Assembly (NCBI RefSeq): GCF_007923355.1
Contig: NZ_VOGO01000006.1
Coordinates: forward strand, 248,001 to 312,000
Direction: 5' to 3'
Source: Falsiphaeobacter marinintestinus
GTDB lineage: Bacteria; Pseudomonadota; Alphaproteobacteria; Rhodobacterales; Rhodobacteraceae
DNA: 64,000 nucleotides
Shown here: positions 44,045-53,382 of the stretch, piece after piece
How positions within the stretch are numbered: the first letter of the stretch is position 1
Layout of the letters: each line of letters begins with the position of its first letter
Made by a program: the position numbers and the translations under genes
Notes under the pieces: generated by a model
The model's database searches: none
Seen by the model: the letters and a program-made list of their open reading frames with translations, nothing else
What the model was told of the DNA's origin: nothing

Positions 44045-44946
44045 ATGCAGCGCTTGAAGTCCCGGGGGTTGCCCTCAAATCTGATGCGTTGATTGCTTTA
44101 CGCTCGGTGGCGCTGAATTCGGATGCGGCTCCGGTGCTGGCCGATTTGCCCGGTGGTTTCGCCACTAGACGCAAAGGGCACGGCCTGGAAGTGGCCGATA
44201 TTCGGGAGTATGTGGCCGGTGATGATCTTCGCCACCTTGATCGAGGCACGACAGCCCGCACTGGCCGGCTGCATGTGCGGCAGTTCCAAGAAGAACGAGA
44301 CCGGATTAGCCTGTTAGTCGCCGATTTTTGTCCGGCAATGTTCTGGGGTTTGCGACGGGCATTTCGGTCTGTTGCTGCGGCCGAGGCATTGACGCTGATT
44401 GGCTGGAATGTGGTTGAAAGCGGTGGCCGGGTAGGACTGCTGGCTTTGACGGCAACTGGTTCGGTGATCGTCCCGCCGCGCGGGCGGGCGCGGGGCATGC
44501 TGGATGTTATCGGCGGAATGGTACAGGCGCATGCCAAAGGATTGGCCGCAATGGTCGACGGGCAAGGCGACGACACATCGCTGGATCAGGGTTTGGTACG
44601 CGCAGATAGGCTTGTTTCACCGGGGGCCGAGGTGGTGATCGCGTCGGGGTTTGACGCACCGGGTGCCGGGTTGGCAGACCGCTTGGATTCTTTAGCTCGA
44701 CGGCGGTCGCCTCGATTGCTGTTGATAACGGACGCTGAAGCGGCAGCTCTGCCACAAGGGCGCTACCCAATCCGACTACCAGATGGGCGACGGGTCAGGG
44801 TGCGTTTAGGGGGGCAGGACAGTACTCCGCCCGGACTTGTGCGCCAGATCGCCGGGCGCACAGCATTGGTACTCGATGCCGGTGAAAGTGTTGAACAGAC
44901 AGCGCGACGGCTTGCCGCTTACGTGGTTGCGGAACGGGCGGCATGA
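44041..44946 (+). CDS. DUF58 domain protein of MoxR operon (MxaS-like)
   Basis: The 301-residue protein contains the DUF58 signature IREYVAGDDLRHLDRGTTAR followed by TGRLHVRQFQEERDR. DUF58 proteins always travel with MoxR ATPases and VWA proteins and have a VWA-like fold. The start is a GTG at 44041 whose GTGA overlaps the moxR stop, so the pair is translationally coupled. The longer frame upstream is a shadow. It corresponds to mxaS by position. No transmembrane anchor is obvious. Confidence 0.9.
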   Translation: MNAALEVPGVALKSDALIALRSVALNSDAAPVLADLPGGFATRRKGHGLEVADIREYVAGDDLRHLDRGTTARTGRLHVRQFQEERDRISLLVADFCPAMFWGLRRAFRSVAAAEALTLIGWNVVESGGRVGLLALTATGSVIVPPRGRARGMLDVIGGMVQAHAKGLAAMVDGQGDDTSLDQGLVRADRLVSPGAEVVIASGFDAPGAGLADRLDSLARRRSPRLLLITDAEAAALPQGRYPIRLPDGRRVRVRLGGQDSTPPGLVRQIAGRTALVLDAGESVEQTARRLAAYVVAERAA

Positions 44947-45314
44947 CGGAACAGGCCATGAGCGAAGCCGCGATGCTGGTCAGCTTGCGCGGTATTCATT
45001 TGCCAACAGAGGCTGCCGGAGGGGCAGTCGCTGATATCGCAGTTGCGGTCGGTCTTGCGGGCTTGGCCGCCCTGATGATTTCCACAGTTTTGCGGCTGCT
45101 GTCCAAGAGGAGGCCAGCCGAGACAGGGCTGGACATGCGATCACGACTGTCAGCGATAGCGGAAATGCCTGAAGACGCGCGCCGCGTTGCCCTGTTGCAT
45201 GTATTGCGAGACGCGCAGCCAGACAGGTATGCCGCCATCAAAGGCGCGTTGTATCAGCCAGGGGGCGGTGTGGATATTGCCACGCTGGAGGCGGAGGTCG
45301 CACGCCTTGTTTGA
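44943..45314 (+). CDS. Small single-span membrane protein of MoxR operon
   Basis: The 123-residue protein has one membrane span near residues 29-50 (AVADIAVAVGLAGLAALMIS) followed by a cytoplasmic domain with EMPEDARRVALLHVLRDA. This matches the small DUF4381-like component of Bat/MoxR operons. Its ATG overlaps the DUF58 stop (ATGA). It probably anchors or adapts the MoxR-VWA complex at the membrane. No catalytic residues are visible. Confidence 0.8.
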   Translation: MTEQAMSEAAMLVSLRGIHLPTEAAGGAVADIAVAVGLAGLAALMISTVLRLLSKRRPAETGLDMRSRLSAIAEMPEDARRVALLHVLRDAQPDRYAAIKGALYQPGGGVDIATLEAEVARLV

Positions 45315-46269
45315 GCTGGCCGACCCTTGGTTCTTGTTGCTGTTACCAGTGCCTCTTCTTGTGACGCGTTTGCTTGGCGTGGCTCCGATGGCCGGGGGCG
45401 CGATCTGGGTGCCAGATCGGATAGGCGAAGCCATTTTGGCGGCAGGTCAGCAACGATCGGGCCCGGGCGGTGCACGACTGCGATCCGGCATTTTATGGGC
45501 CATTTGGGGGCTGTTGGTGATCGCAGTTTCAGGCCCGCGCGATCTGGCACCAGTCTCTGCCTTAAAGGTCACTGGGCGCGATCTGGCGATTGTTTTGGAT
45601 TTGTCGGGGTCGATGGTCCGCGATGATTTCCATTTGGGCGACCGGCAGGTGACGCGGTTGGAGGCTGTGACAACCGTGGGTGCCGATTTTGCCCGCCGAC
45701 GGGGTGGTGACCGAGTGGCGCTGATCGTTTTTGGATCACAAGCCTATTATGCCGCTCCGTTTACCTTTGATGTCGACTCTGTTGCGCGGCGGATCGAGGC
45801 GGCGACAATTGGCATTTCGGGCCGGGCGACGAATATTTCCGACGGGTTGGGGCTGGCATTAAAGCGGATGGCGAACAGCAAAGCGGCATCGCGGGTTGTC
45901 ATCTTGTTGTCTGACGGCGTGAACAATGCCGGGGCCACAGATCCGCGCGGCGTCGCAGAACTGGCCGCGCAAATGGGTGTGCGGGTTCACACGATTGCGT
46001 TGGGTCCCAAGGATCTGACAACTGCCGAGGCTGGCGAGCGGGGCGTTGTGGATGCCGCAACGTTGCGGGCAATTTCCGAGATTTCGGGCGGTGAAAGCTT
46101 CCGCGTCAAAACGACGGATGACTTGGCGGCCGTGGCAGGCGCGCTTGACCGGTTGGAATCCACGGACAGCGACGGTTTGGCCGCCGAAGTGTTCCGCGAC
46201 TATTGGGTTTGGCCCGCGGCTCTGGCCGGTCTGATGGGGCTGGGGCTGGCTTGGAGAGAGCTGTCATGA
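45307..46269 (+). CDS. VWA domain membrane protein 1 (BatA/MxaC-like)
   Basis: The 320-residue protein has two N-terminal membrane spans, a von Willebrand A domain with an intact metal site (IVLDLSGSMVRDD, then NISDGLGLAL and LLSDGVNNAGATD) and a C-terminal span (VWPAALAGLMGLGLAW). The start is a TTG at 45307, which overlaps the previous gene by 8 bases and has GGAGG at 9 bases; no ATG is available in the right place. It is the likely partner of MoxR in periplasmic maturation of the quinoprotein. Confidence 0.88.
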   Translation: MFELADPWFLLLLPVPLLVTRLLGVAPMAGGAIWVPDRIGEAILAAGQQRSGPGGARLRSGILWAIWGLLVIAVSGPRDLAPVSALKVTGRDLAIVLDLSGSMVRDDFHLGDRQVTRLEAVTTVGADFARRRGGDRVALIVFGSQAYYAAPFTFDVDSVARRIEAATIGISGRATNISDGLGLALKRMANSKAASRVVILLSDGVNNAGATDPRGVAELAAQMGVRVHTIALGPKDLTTAEAGERGVVDAATLRAISEISGGESFRVKTTDDLAAVAGALDRLESTDSDGLAAEVFRDYWVWPAALAGLMGLGLAWRELS

Positions 46270-47165
46270 GCGGGTTGGACGTGACCCTGTTGCGGCCCTT
46301 TTGGTTGTTGGCTTTGCCGGTGTTGGCGGTGATTGGGTGGTGGCTGCTGACTCGTCGGGGCGGTTTGGGGGACTGGCACAAGGCCAGTGATCCCGCGTTA
46401 CTGCAAGCGATGGCAGCATTGGGGCGAATTGACCAGTCCTCCAGCCGGGCGCCGGTGCTGGCGATGCTGGCGACAGTCGTGGTGATAGTGCTGGCGCTGT
46501 CAGGACCCGCATTTGAGCGCCGCGAAACGTTGTCGTTCAGGAATTTGGATGGGGTGCTGTTTGTAATCGACACATCGGCCAGCGTGACCGAAGACACCCG
46601 GTGGCCGCAAATGCTGGCGATGGGGCGGTTTGGATTGGCCTCGCTCGGGACGCGCCCGGGCGGGCTGATCGTTTATGCTGGCGATTCCTATGTCGCAATG
46701 GATGTGACACTGGACCACCTGCAACTGGGCCAAACCTTGTCGCTGATTGACGCCAAAACAGTGCCGGATCAGGGGTCGCGCCCGGAAAGGGCTCTGAAAA
46801 TGGCTGCGGACCTGTTGGGCGAAGCCGAGGTGATTGCAGGCGATGTGATCCTGTTAACGGACGGTCAGGGGTTGGGACCCGAGAGTCTGCGTCAGGCTGC
46901 GGTGATTGCGGCGCTGGGCGCGCGGTTGTCGGTGGTATCGCTGAATGCGCCCTCGTCCGAGATCCAGACCCATGCAGCGGCTGGGGCTGGCTCGGTCTTT
47001 ACACTGGAACAGACCGATGCGCTGGCCGAATGGCTGGGCGTGTCAACCCGGACACGGCTGCAGGCGCAGGACTATCCACTGCTGTATTGGAAAGACATGG
47101 GTCGATACTTGCTGGTTCTGGCGCTGGTTCCGTTTTCACTGCTGTTCCGCAGGCAAGTCACTTGA
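46266..47165 (+). CDS. VWA domain membrane protein 2 (BatB/MxaL-like)
   Basis: The 299-residue protein mirrors its neighbour: N-terminal membrane spans (LLRPFWLLALPVLAVIGWWL), a VWA domain with metal site FVIDTSASVTED and later LLTDGQGLGPES, and a C-terminal span. The ATG at 46266 overlaps the preceding stop (ATGA). In methylotrophs the MxaC/MxaL VWA proteins are needed for active methanol dehydrogenase; the same job for XoxF is inferred here. Confidence 0.88.
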   Translation: MSGLDVTLLRPFWLLALPVLAVIGWWLLTRRGGLGDWHKASDPALLQAMAALGRIDQSSSRAPVLAMLATVVVIVLALSGPAFERRETLSFRNLDGVLFVIDTSASVTEDTRWPQMLAMGRFGLASLGTRPGGLIVYAGDSYVAMDVTLDHLQLGQTLSLIDAKTVPDQGSRPERALKMAADLLGEAEVIAGDVILLTDGQGLGPESLRQAAVIAALGARLSVVSLNAPSSEIQTHAAAGAGSVFTLEQTDALAEWLGVSTRTRLQAQDYPLLYWKDMGRYLLVLALVPFSLLFRRQVT

Positions 47166-47836
47166 GGGCGCTTGCACTGATAACGGCCGTGGCGCTGGCC
47201 ATCGGGCTTCTGACTGGGGGACCGGCCTCATTCGGTCGGACGTTTTTGGCGCTGGGGTTGCCAAGTGTGGCCGCGTTTTTGTTCGATGACCCGAACTGGA
47301 AAGGGATTGCGCTGTATCGCGCAGATCAATTTGACGCGGCGGCGGATCAGTTCAGTGACGCACAAGCCTTTTATAATCTCGGCAATGCCGAGGCCCATCG
47401 CGGGCAATATGCGGCAGCGCTTGAGGCCTTTGATCTGGCTCATGCGCGCGGACACCCGGACGCACAGGCCAATTTTGATGTCGTTGCGGCGTTTTACGCC
47501 GGGTTGGGCATCGATCCCGATGCTCTCGCATTGTTCGAAAAGCGCAAGGACGGCGCCAAGACAGAGAGTTTTGTGGCCCGTGGCAATGCACGGGCCGCAG
47601 GAACCGGAAGCGACGTCACCAACAACAATACGATGCTTGGGCTGGCCCAAGTGGACAGCCGGGGCCGTTTGGGTGTGCGGCGCGTGTTCGATGACAAGTT
47701 CATGCTGGCTGACACCCGGTGGCTTGAGCAGTTGGGCGACGTCCCCGGAGAATACATGGCGGCGCGCATTTTGCAGGAATACAAGCGCCGGATGAAACTG
47801 GGCCTGTCCCCGCCCAAGGCGGAGGATCCGCGATGA
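47162..47836 (+). CDS. TPR-containing membrane protein of MoxR operon (MxaK/BatC-like)
   Basis: The 224-residue protein starts at a TTG (47162) overlapping the previous stop as TTGA. An N-terminal membrane span (LITAVALAIGLLTGGP) is followed by tetratricopeptide-like repeats (FYNLGNAEAHRGQYAAALEA, FDLAHARGHPDAQANFDVVA) and a tail with no clear domain. BatC-like TPR proteins scaffold the MoxR/VWA machinery on the periplasmic side. The next gene overlaps by 4 bases. Confidence 0.82.
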   Translation: MRALALITAVALAIGLLTGGPASFGRTFLALGLPSVAAFLFDDPNWKGIALYRADQFDAAADQFSDAQAFYNLGNAEAHRGQYAAALEAFDLAHARGHPDAQANFDVVAAFYAGLGIDPDALALFEKRKDGAKTESFVARGNARAAGTGSDVTNNNTMLGLAQVDSRGRLGVRRVFDDKFMLADTRWLEQLGDVPGEYMAARILQEYKRRMKLGLSPPKAEDPR

Positions 47837-49023
47837 GATGGCGGCTGATTTTGATCGTGTTGATCTGTCCGCAGCTGGCTTTTGCGCAGTCCAAATTGGT
47901 GCTGCCCAACGATTTGCACATCGAGGTAGAGGTCAACGAGACGGAGTACACGCCGTATACCCGCGAAATGGTTCTGATCACGATCAAAGGCGTGTACCGT
48001 CGCCACATCACCCGCGAGAACCTGGTGCAGCCTGATTTCAAGGGGTTCAGCTGGACCCAACTGGGTGATGACGTATGGCGCGATGAACGGATCAATGGTG
48101 AACAGGTCAAGACCTTCCGCCGCCGTATGGCCATTTATCCTGACCAGCCGGGCACGCTGACTATCGGGGCTTTTACCCATAAACTAACACTGACAGACGA
48201 AGAGGACGATTGGTTTGATTATCAGATCCGATCAGAGCCCGTCACGGTTGAGGTTGCGCCGGAACCCGCTGGTGATGACTGGTGGTTCCCGGTCAAATCA
48301 TTGAAAATCTCAGATCAATGGTCGAATGCTCCGGATCAACTGGTTCCCGGCGAAGGGGTTCTGCGGGTTGTACGGATTGAAGCGTTGGGTGTGACGCCAG
48401 AAATGATTCCGCCGATGCCAACGTTGCATTCGCCCTCGGCGATGATCTTTCCACACCCCGATAAACGATTTGCCGAACTGTCGCCCGAGGGTCCGCAGTC
48501 TTTTGCATATTGGCGTTGGACGATCCGGCCCAGCAACGACACGTCAACGATCGTCGAGCCGCTGAGTTTTACCTATTTTGACACAGTGAACAGAGTGAGC
48601 CGAGAGGTCACAATTTCTGCGCAAAGAGTGGCATATGGATCCGTGGTGCCGGATCAGACAGATAGCTCTGCACCGGATAGTCAGGTGTCTTCAGTGCGGT
48701 TGCCCGGCTGGCCTTTGGCCGTGCTGGCGTTTCTGATCTTCGTCGGCGGTGTGATCCTTGCCTTGAAAGAGTATCGGTTCGTCGGGATTCTGGCACTTAG
48801 GCGGTTCTGGATCGCAGACCCGCTGGCACGCCAATTGCTCCGGGCAGCGCGGGCTGGGCGTGCATGGGAAATGCGAAAGCTTGCAGCAGCGATGCTACGG
48901 CGCGATGGGGTCACGGCCCGTCGGCAGACCTTGGTGTACAGACTTGATCTTGCGCTTTTTGACCCCGGAAAAACCCCCGAATCCTTGCCAGAGTTTGCTC
49001 ACGACTTCTTGCGAGCGACCTGA
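47833..49023 (+). CDS. BatD-like membrane protein of MoxR operon
   Basis: The 396-residue protein has a signal peptide (MRWRLILIVLICPQLAFAQ), a large periplasmic beta-rich domain (residues 20-290, with GFSWTQLGDDVWRDERINGE and PDQPGTLTIGAFTHKL) and one membrane span (WPLAVLAFLIFVGGVILAL), then a cytoplasmic tail of about 85 residues. This is the BatD layout, and MxaA of methylotrophs is comparable. It ends the operon; 173 bases follow before the next gene. Confidence 0.82.
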   Translation: MRWRLILIVLICPQLAFAQSKLVLPNDLHIEVEVNETEYTPYTREMVLITIKGVYRRHITRENLVQPDFKGFSWTQLGDDVWRDERINGEQVKTFRRRMAIYPDQPGTLTIGAFTHKLTLTDEEDDWFDYQIRSEPVTVEVAPEPAGDDWWFPVKSLKISDQWSNAPDQLVPGEGVLRVVRIEALGVTPEMIPPMPTLHSPSAMIFPHPDKRFAELSPEGPQSFAYWRWTIRPSNDTSTIVEPLSFTYFDTVNRVSREVTISAQRVAYGSVVPDQTDSSAPDSQVSSVRLPGWPLAVLAFLIFVGGVILALKEYRFVGILALRRFWIADPLARQLLRAARAGRAWEMRKLAAAMLRRDGVTARRQTLVYRLDLALFDPGKTPESLPEFAHDFLRAT

Positions 49024-49196
49024 CATTTTTTGCAGAACCTAAAGTTGATCTGCGTCAGAGAGTTTCTCTCACAGGAATTTTCCCTTGAAAACAGCGCTTT
49101 TTCAGCAAAATCCCGCGCGAATTTTGCAAACCTGCAGCGGAAGTTGTTGAAAACTTAAGTGTTACCGGTAGCTTTGCTGTTGGGAGGATTCTTTAC

Positions 49197-49916
49197 ATGG
49201 AACATCTAGGTGTGCCAGGCCAGCTGGATTCTGTATCGTCCATGCTGATCGTCGATGACCATCCGTTGTACAGCGACGCATTGGAATCGGCATTGGAACT
49301 GGTTTTCGAAGAATGCGATATTCGCAAGGCAAGTACTCTGAAAGACGCGTTGGAGTTGGCAAAAAGCGGGTTCGAGCCTGAGCTTGTCATGTTCGATCTG
49401 AAACTGCCGGATGTGACTGGCATTTCCGGTTTTCGCAGTCTGCGAGAACATTTGCCCAACGCACGCGTGTTGGTGATATCATCGCTGGCGTCGTTCGATC
49501 TGGTGCAGTCTTTGCTACGCGAGGGCGCGGTCGGATTTTTGCCCAAAGACTCTTCGGCCCGCGTTCTGCGGTCTGTGCTGGCGGAAATTACGGCCGGGGG
49601 GATTTATGTGCCAAAGGATTTCCAGAAACCCAGCCGCGGCGATTGCGACGCCATTTGGTCAGAATATGACCATCCCAAACTGATGGAACTGACGCCGCAA
49701 CAAAAGCGGATCATGCAGTTGATTTGCCGGGGACAACCCAACAAGCAAATCGCGTATGAGCTGTCGTTGGCCGAAGCGACCGTCAAGGCGCATATCACGG
49801 CCTTGCTGCGCAGGCTTGGCGTACGCAATAGGACTCAGGCTGTCGTCATGGTCGAAAGTGCGATTGCCCAGCAAGTCGGGGACGAGCCGGAAGCGCGTGC
49901 TTTTCTTAGACATTGA
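49197..49916 (+). CDS. LuxR/NarL family response regulator
   Basis: The 239-residue protein has a receiver domain (MLIVDDHPLYSDALESALEL, phosphoacceptor D67 in MFDLKLPDVTG, GAVGFLPKDS) and a LuxR helix-turn-helix (ELTPQQKRIMQLICRGQPNK, EATVKAHITALLRRLGVRN). GGGAGGATTC precedes the ATG. It overlaps the FIST gene by 4 bases, and the hybrid kinase follows, so the three form a signalling unit. Comparable LuxR regulators (FlhR of Paracoccus) control formaldehyde dehydrogenase and xoxF, which lie 8 kb downstream; that link is inference. Confidence 0.92.
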   Translation: MEHLGVPGQLDSVSSMLIVDDHPLYSDALESALELVFEECDIRKASTLKDALELAKSGFEPELVMFDLKLPDVTGISGFRSLREHLPNARVLVISSLASFDLVQSLLREGAVGFLPKDSSARVLRSVLAEITAGGIYVPKDFQKPSRGDCDAIWSEYDHPKLMELTPQQKRIMQLICRGQPNKQIAYELSLAEATVKAHITALLRRLGVRNRTQAVVMVESAIAQQVGDEPEARAFLRH

Positions 49917-51085
49917 AGGTGAAGCCTTTGCCCTCTGAACATCCTCAGCCGACCTGCGTGCGGGTCGCGGTTTCGCGTGCGTCCAGCGCCGAGGTTGCGG
50001 CGCAAGAGGCCGCCGCGCAAATCAAAATCTCAGAGACCTGTTTCGTCCTGTGTTTTGTGCCCGATGGGTTGGATTGTCAGGGTGTTGCTGTCGCCCTGGA
50101 CAAGGCGTTGCATGGCGTGCCGGTTTTTGGCTGCTCAACCGCTGGCCAGATCACCAGGCAGGGGTATGAGACCGAAGCGCTGTTGTTGTTGGCTTTCCCA
50201 AAATCCCATTTTCGCTGTTCATCCGTTTTGTTCGAACCGATGAACCCATTGTCATCCACCAAGATAGCAGCGCAGGCGCAGCGAACCGAGCAGCGGTTTC
50301 AGCACACAGCGGGTTGGCACCGGCTGGGGCTGATTTTCACGGATGGACTGTCCAAGCAGGAAGACATTCTGATGTCCACGCTGGAAACGGTTCTGAACGA
50401 TTTGCCGATTTTCGGCGGATCTGCAGGGGATGGGTTATCGTTTGAGAAAACGTTTGTACTGCACAAGGGCAGGGCGGTGAACGACGCGGCGGTGCTGTTG
50501 CTGCTGGAAACGGACTTGCCATTTCAGGGTGTTGGGTTTGATCATTTTCTGCCCGCAGGCAGCCATATTATTGTGACTGATGCCGACCCTGAAGAACGCA
50601 AGGTGTTTGAGATCAACGGCGCCCCGGCTGCGCGCGAATATGCCCGGCTTGTCGGAAGCACTGTCGAAGATTTGTCACCTGAGATTTTTGCCGAAAATCC
50701 GCTGTTGATCCAACACAATGACAACCATTACGTGCGCGCGATTTCGGATGCGGATGAAGATGGCGCATTGTCGTTTCTGGCGGCCATCGACGATGGGCTG
50801 ATCATGACCCTTGGGCTTGGGCAGGAAATCACCAATACGCTTAAAACGGGTTTGGACATCAGGGATCAGCGCGGTCGCAGCCCCGATTTCATCCTTGGAT
50901 TTGACTGCGTGCTGCGCAAACTGGAAATTGAGCAAAAGCAGCTGGGCCGTGCCGTCTCAAGTATTCTGAGCGATGCGCGGGTGTTCGGGTTCAACACCTA
51001 CGGTGAGCAGCATTGCGGGGTGCATATGAATCAAACCCTTGTTGGAGTTGCCTTTTTTGGACCGGAGGAAAGGAGCTTCTATTGA
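49913..51085 (+). CDS. FIST domain sensory protein
   Basis: About 390 residues with FIST N and C domains: VFGCSTAGQITRQGYETEAL, GLIFTDGLSKQEDILMS, LPIFGGSAGDGLSFEKTFV, FVDHFL-like region VGFDHFLPAG and HCGVHMNQTLVGVAFFGPE. FIST domains are thought to sense small ligands such as amino acids. The start codon is unclear: TTG at 49913 overlaps the regulator stop as TTGA; GTG at 49919 and TTG at 49928 are alternatives. It lacks membrane spans, so it would sense in the cytoplasm and pass the signal to the adjacent hybrid kinase. Confidence 0.88.
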   Translation: MKVKPLPSEHPQPTCVRVAVSRASSAEVAAQEAAAQIKISETCFVLCFVPDGLDCQGVAVALDKALHGVPVFGCSTAGQITRQGYETEALLLLAFPKSHFRCSSVLFEPMNPLSSTKIAAQAQRTEQRFQHTAGWHRLGLIFTDGLSKQEDILMSTLETVLNDLPIFGGSAGDGLSFEKTFVLHKGRAVNDAAVLLLLETDLPFQGVGFDHFLPAGSHIIVTDADPEERKVFEINGAPAAREYARLVGSTVEDLSPEIFAENPLLIQHNDNHYVRAISDADEDGALSFLAAIDDGLIMTLGLGQEITNTLKTGLDIRDQRGRSPDFILGFDCVLRKLEIEQKQLGRAVSSILSDARVFGFNTYGEQHCGVHMNQTLVGVAFFGPEERSFY

Positions 51086-53355
51086 GCATGATCGATCCTG
51101 GGGAACCGTTGCCGGAACAAGTAAAACGGCAGTCTAAGATCATTGATGCCCTAATCCGTCGGGCCAGCCAGCAGAAAGATGTGAGCCCATCCGCCTACCG
51201 CGCTTTTCAATCAGCGATTGATTTGCAACATCAGGTTGCGGCCCAGACGCTGGAACTGGAAAGCGCGCGATATGAACGTGAACGCACACGCAAAGCGCTT
51301 GCCGAAGCGCTTGCCTCGATGGAAGAAGGGTTCGCGCTGTTCTCTGACGGTCAATTGAACATTTGCAACGAATTGTTCAGAGGACTTCTGCCAGACATTT
51401 CAGCTCGGATTGTGCCGCAGCTTGAACTGAAACAATACTTTGATCTGATGGCCGCCAGTCGGCATCTCGTGTCGACCGACCGCAAGCTAATCAACGTACC
51501 AGAGGCGCTCGAGGGGCGGAACGATTCCGGATCGGTGGTGTCAGTTGTCGCAGAAGTGGCAAAAGATCGATGGTATCAATTGAGCGCCCAAAAAACGTCT
51601 CCTGAGAATACTGTGCTGTTGCTGACTGAAATCACCGCTTTGGTGCAGCATAACCGACGTGAAAAAGAGCACCTGATCGACCGGCAGGCGGATTACCTGC
51701 GCGCGGTTTTCCAGAATATGAGTGCAGGGGTCTGCACCTTTTCTGCCGACGGACAGGTCATGATGCACAACGGGCGTTTCAGGGATATTTTGGGTGTACC
51801 GCTCTCTATTCTGCAACCCGGAACACCATTACTTTCGTTGATAGACTATATAAAAAGTCGCAATCTGATCGAAAGCAGCGTGATGGCGCTGATGGACTCC
51901 TGGCGTCAGGAAATGGACAGCAAAGGGTCGCTGACCCGTCGGGTGTCACATGGTGGCGGGCGGGTCTTGGATGTCTATGCAAACGTTCTGCCAGATGGCC
52001 GATTTTTGGTTGAACTGAAGGACGTCACGCTTGAAGCGCGATCAACCGAGATGCTGGAAAACCGGGTGATGGAGCGTACAGCAGAACTGACGCGCGCCAA
52101 TGCCAAGCTGACCCGGCAATACGAAGAAAAGGCGCGTGTCGAAGAAGAACTGCGCGTGGCCAAAGAGCGGGCGGAAGCCGCTGTTTCATCCAAAACCCGA
52201 TTTCTTGCCGCCGCGAGCCATGATCTGTTGCAGCCGATCAATGCGGCCAAGCTGCTGATTTCCACCCTGCAGGAAACCACCCGCGACACCAAATTTTTCC
52301 CTATGCTAGAGCGGCTTGAGGGCGCGTTCGCCTCGGCCGAGTATTTGCTGCATTCGTTGTTGGACATATCGCGACTTGAAAGCGCCGATCCTGATACGGT
52401 GTCGCCCAGTGATGTCTGCCTTGGGGTCGTCATGATGGGGGTCATGTCAGATCAGTTGTTGCTGGCAGAGCAAAAATCAGTTCGGCTGGATCTTGTGCCG
52501 AGTTCGGTATTTGTCCGCTCTGACCCGGTTTATTTGCTGCGGTCTGTGCAGAATCTTGTCGTCAATGCGATCCAATACACCAACCCGGGTGGCCGGGTGC
52601 TTTTTGGCTGTCGGCGCAAAGGCAACAAGGTTGTTCTGGAAGTCTGGGACACTGGGATCGGCATTGCGCGCAAGGACCAAGCGCGCATTTTTGACGAATT
52701 CACCCGCGCTGAAAATGTGCCAATCGGATCAGGCGTAGGTCTGGGATTGTCTGTTGTTGATCGGGCCTGCAGATTGTTGGGGCACCGTTTGAGCGTTCGA
52801 TCCAAACCGGGGCGCGGATCCGTATTCAGCATCGAAATGGACGTTGTGGACGGCGTAACCCCAGAAGCAGCACCTCATGTCCCACTGCGCGAGTTGGGAA
52901 ACCTTTCAGCCGACTACATCGTCATGATGATCGAGAACGACGCAGATGTGCTATATGGCGCGACGCAATGGCTGGAGCAGTGGGGCGTTAGTGTTTTGCC
53001 CGCGAGTTCGACCGCGCAGGCGATGGAATTGGCGTCAGATATCGGTATCGCGCCGGACATAATTCTAGCCGACTACCAACTGGATGGATCCGACACAGGT
53101 ATTCGGGCAATTGCGGATATCCGGGCGATGACCAAGACCCACGTGCCCGCTATCCTCATCACTGCGGACCAGAGCGACGCTGTTCGACGGCTTGGTAAGC
53201 AGCACGATGTGTCCGTGATGACGAAACCAGCGGATCTTACCCGCCTGCGTGCGCTGATCGAATGGAAAATTCGCTGGGAGTCATCAACACCCCAAAAACC
53301 CGAGCAATCCGCGAGGGCGGTACAGACAAAAGTCGGCGGTGACAGGGATGGCTGA
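51082..53355 (+). CDS. Hybrid sensor histidine kinase with C-terminal receiver
   Basis: The 757-residue cytoplasmic kinase has an N-terminal coiled coil (about 50-85), PAS-like domains (EEGFALFSDGQLNICNELF, FQNMSAGVCTFSADGQVMMH), a long coiled coil, the H-box FLAAASHDLLQPINAAKLL with H380, an ATPase domain (NLVVNAIQYTNPGG, DTGIGIARKD, GVGLGLSVVD), and a receiver with D664 (ILADYQLDGSDTG). It starts at TTG 51082, overlapping the FIST stop, with GGAG 6 bases before; ATG at 51088 is the alternative. It probably phosphorylates the LuxR regulator two genes upstream. Confidence 0.9.
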   Translation: MSMIDPGEPLPEQVKRQSKIIDALIRRASQQKDVSPSAYRAFQSAIDLQHQVAAQTLELESARYERERTRKALAEALASMEEGFALFSDGQLNICNELFRGLLPDISARIVPQLELKQYFDLMAASRHLVSTDRKLINVPEALEGRNDSGSVVSVVAEVAKDRWYQLSAQKTSPENTVLLLTEITALVQHNRREKEHLIDRQADYLRAVFQNMSAGVCTFSADGQVMMHNGRFRDILGVPLSILQPGTPLLSLIDYIKSRNLIESSVMALMDSWRQEMDSKGSLTRRVSHGGGRVLDVYANVLPDGRFLVELKDVTLEARSTEMLENRVMERTAELTRANAKLTRQYEEKARVEEELRVAKERAEAAVSSKTRFLAAASHDLLQPINAAKLLISTLQETTRDTKFFPMLERLEGAFASAEYLLHSLLDISRLESADPDTVSPSDVCLGVVMMGVMSDQLLLAEQKSVRLDLVPSSVFVRSDPVYLLRSVQNLVVNAIQYTNPGGRVLFGCRRKGNKVVLEVWDTGIGIARKDQARIFDEFTRAENVPIGSGVGLGLSVVDRACRLLGHRLSVRSKPGRGSVFSIEMDVVDGVTPEAAPHVPLRELGNLSADYIVMMIENDADVLYGATQWLEQWGVSVLPASSTAQAMELASDIGIAPDIILADYQLDGSDTGIRAIADIRAMTKTHVPAILITADQSDAVRRLGKQHDVSVMTKPADLTRLRALIEWKIRWESSTPQKPEQSARAVQTKVGGDRDG

Positions 53356-53382
53356 TGCTCGCACACTCCTCTCTGAGAGGAC

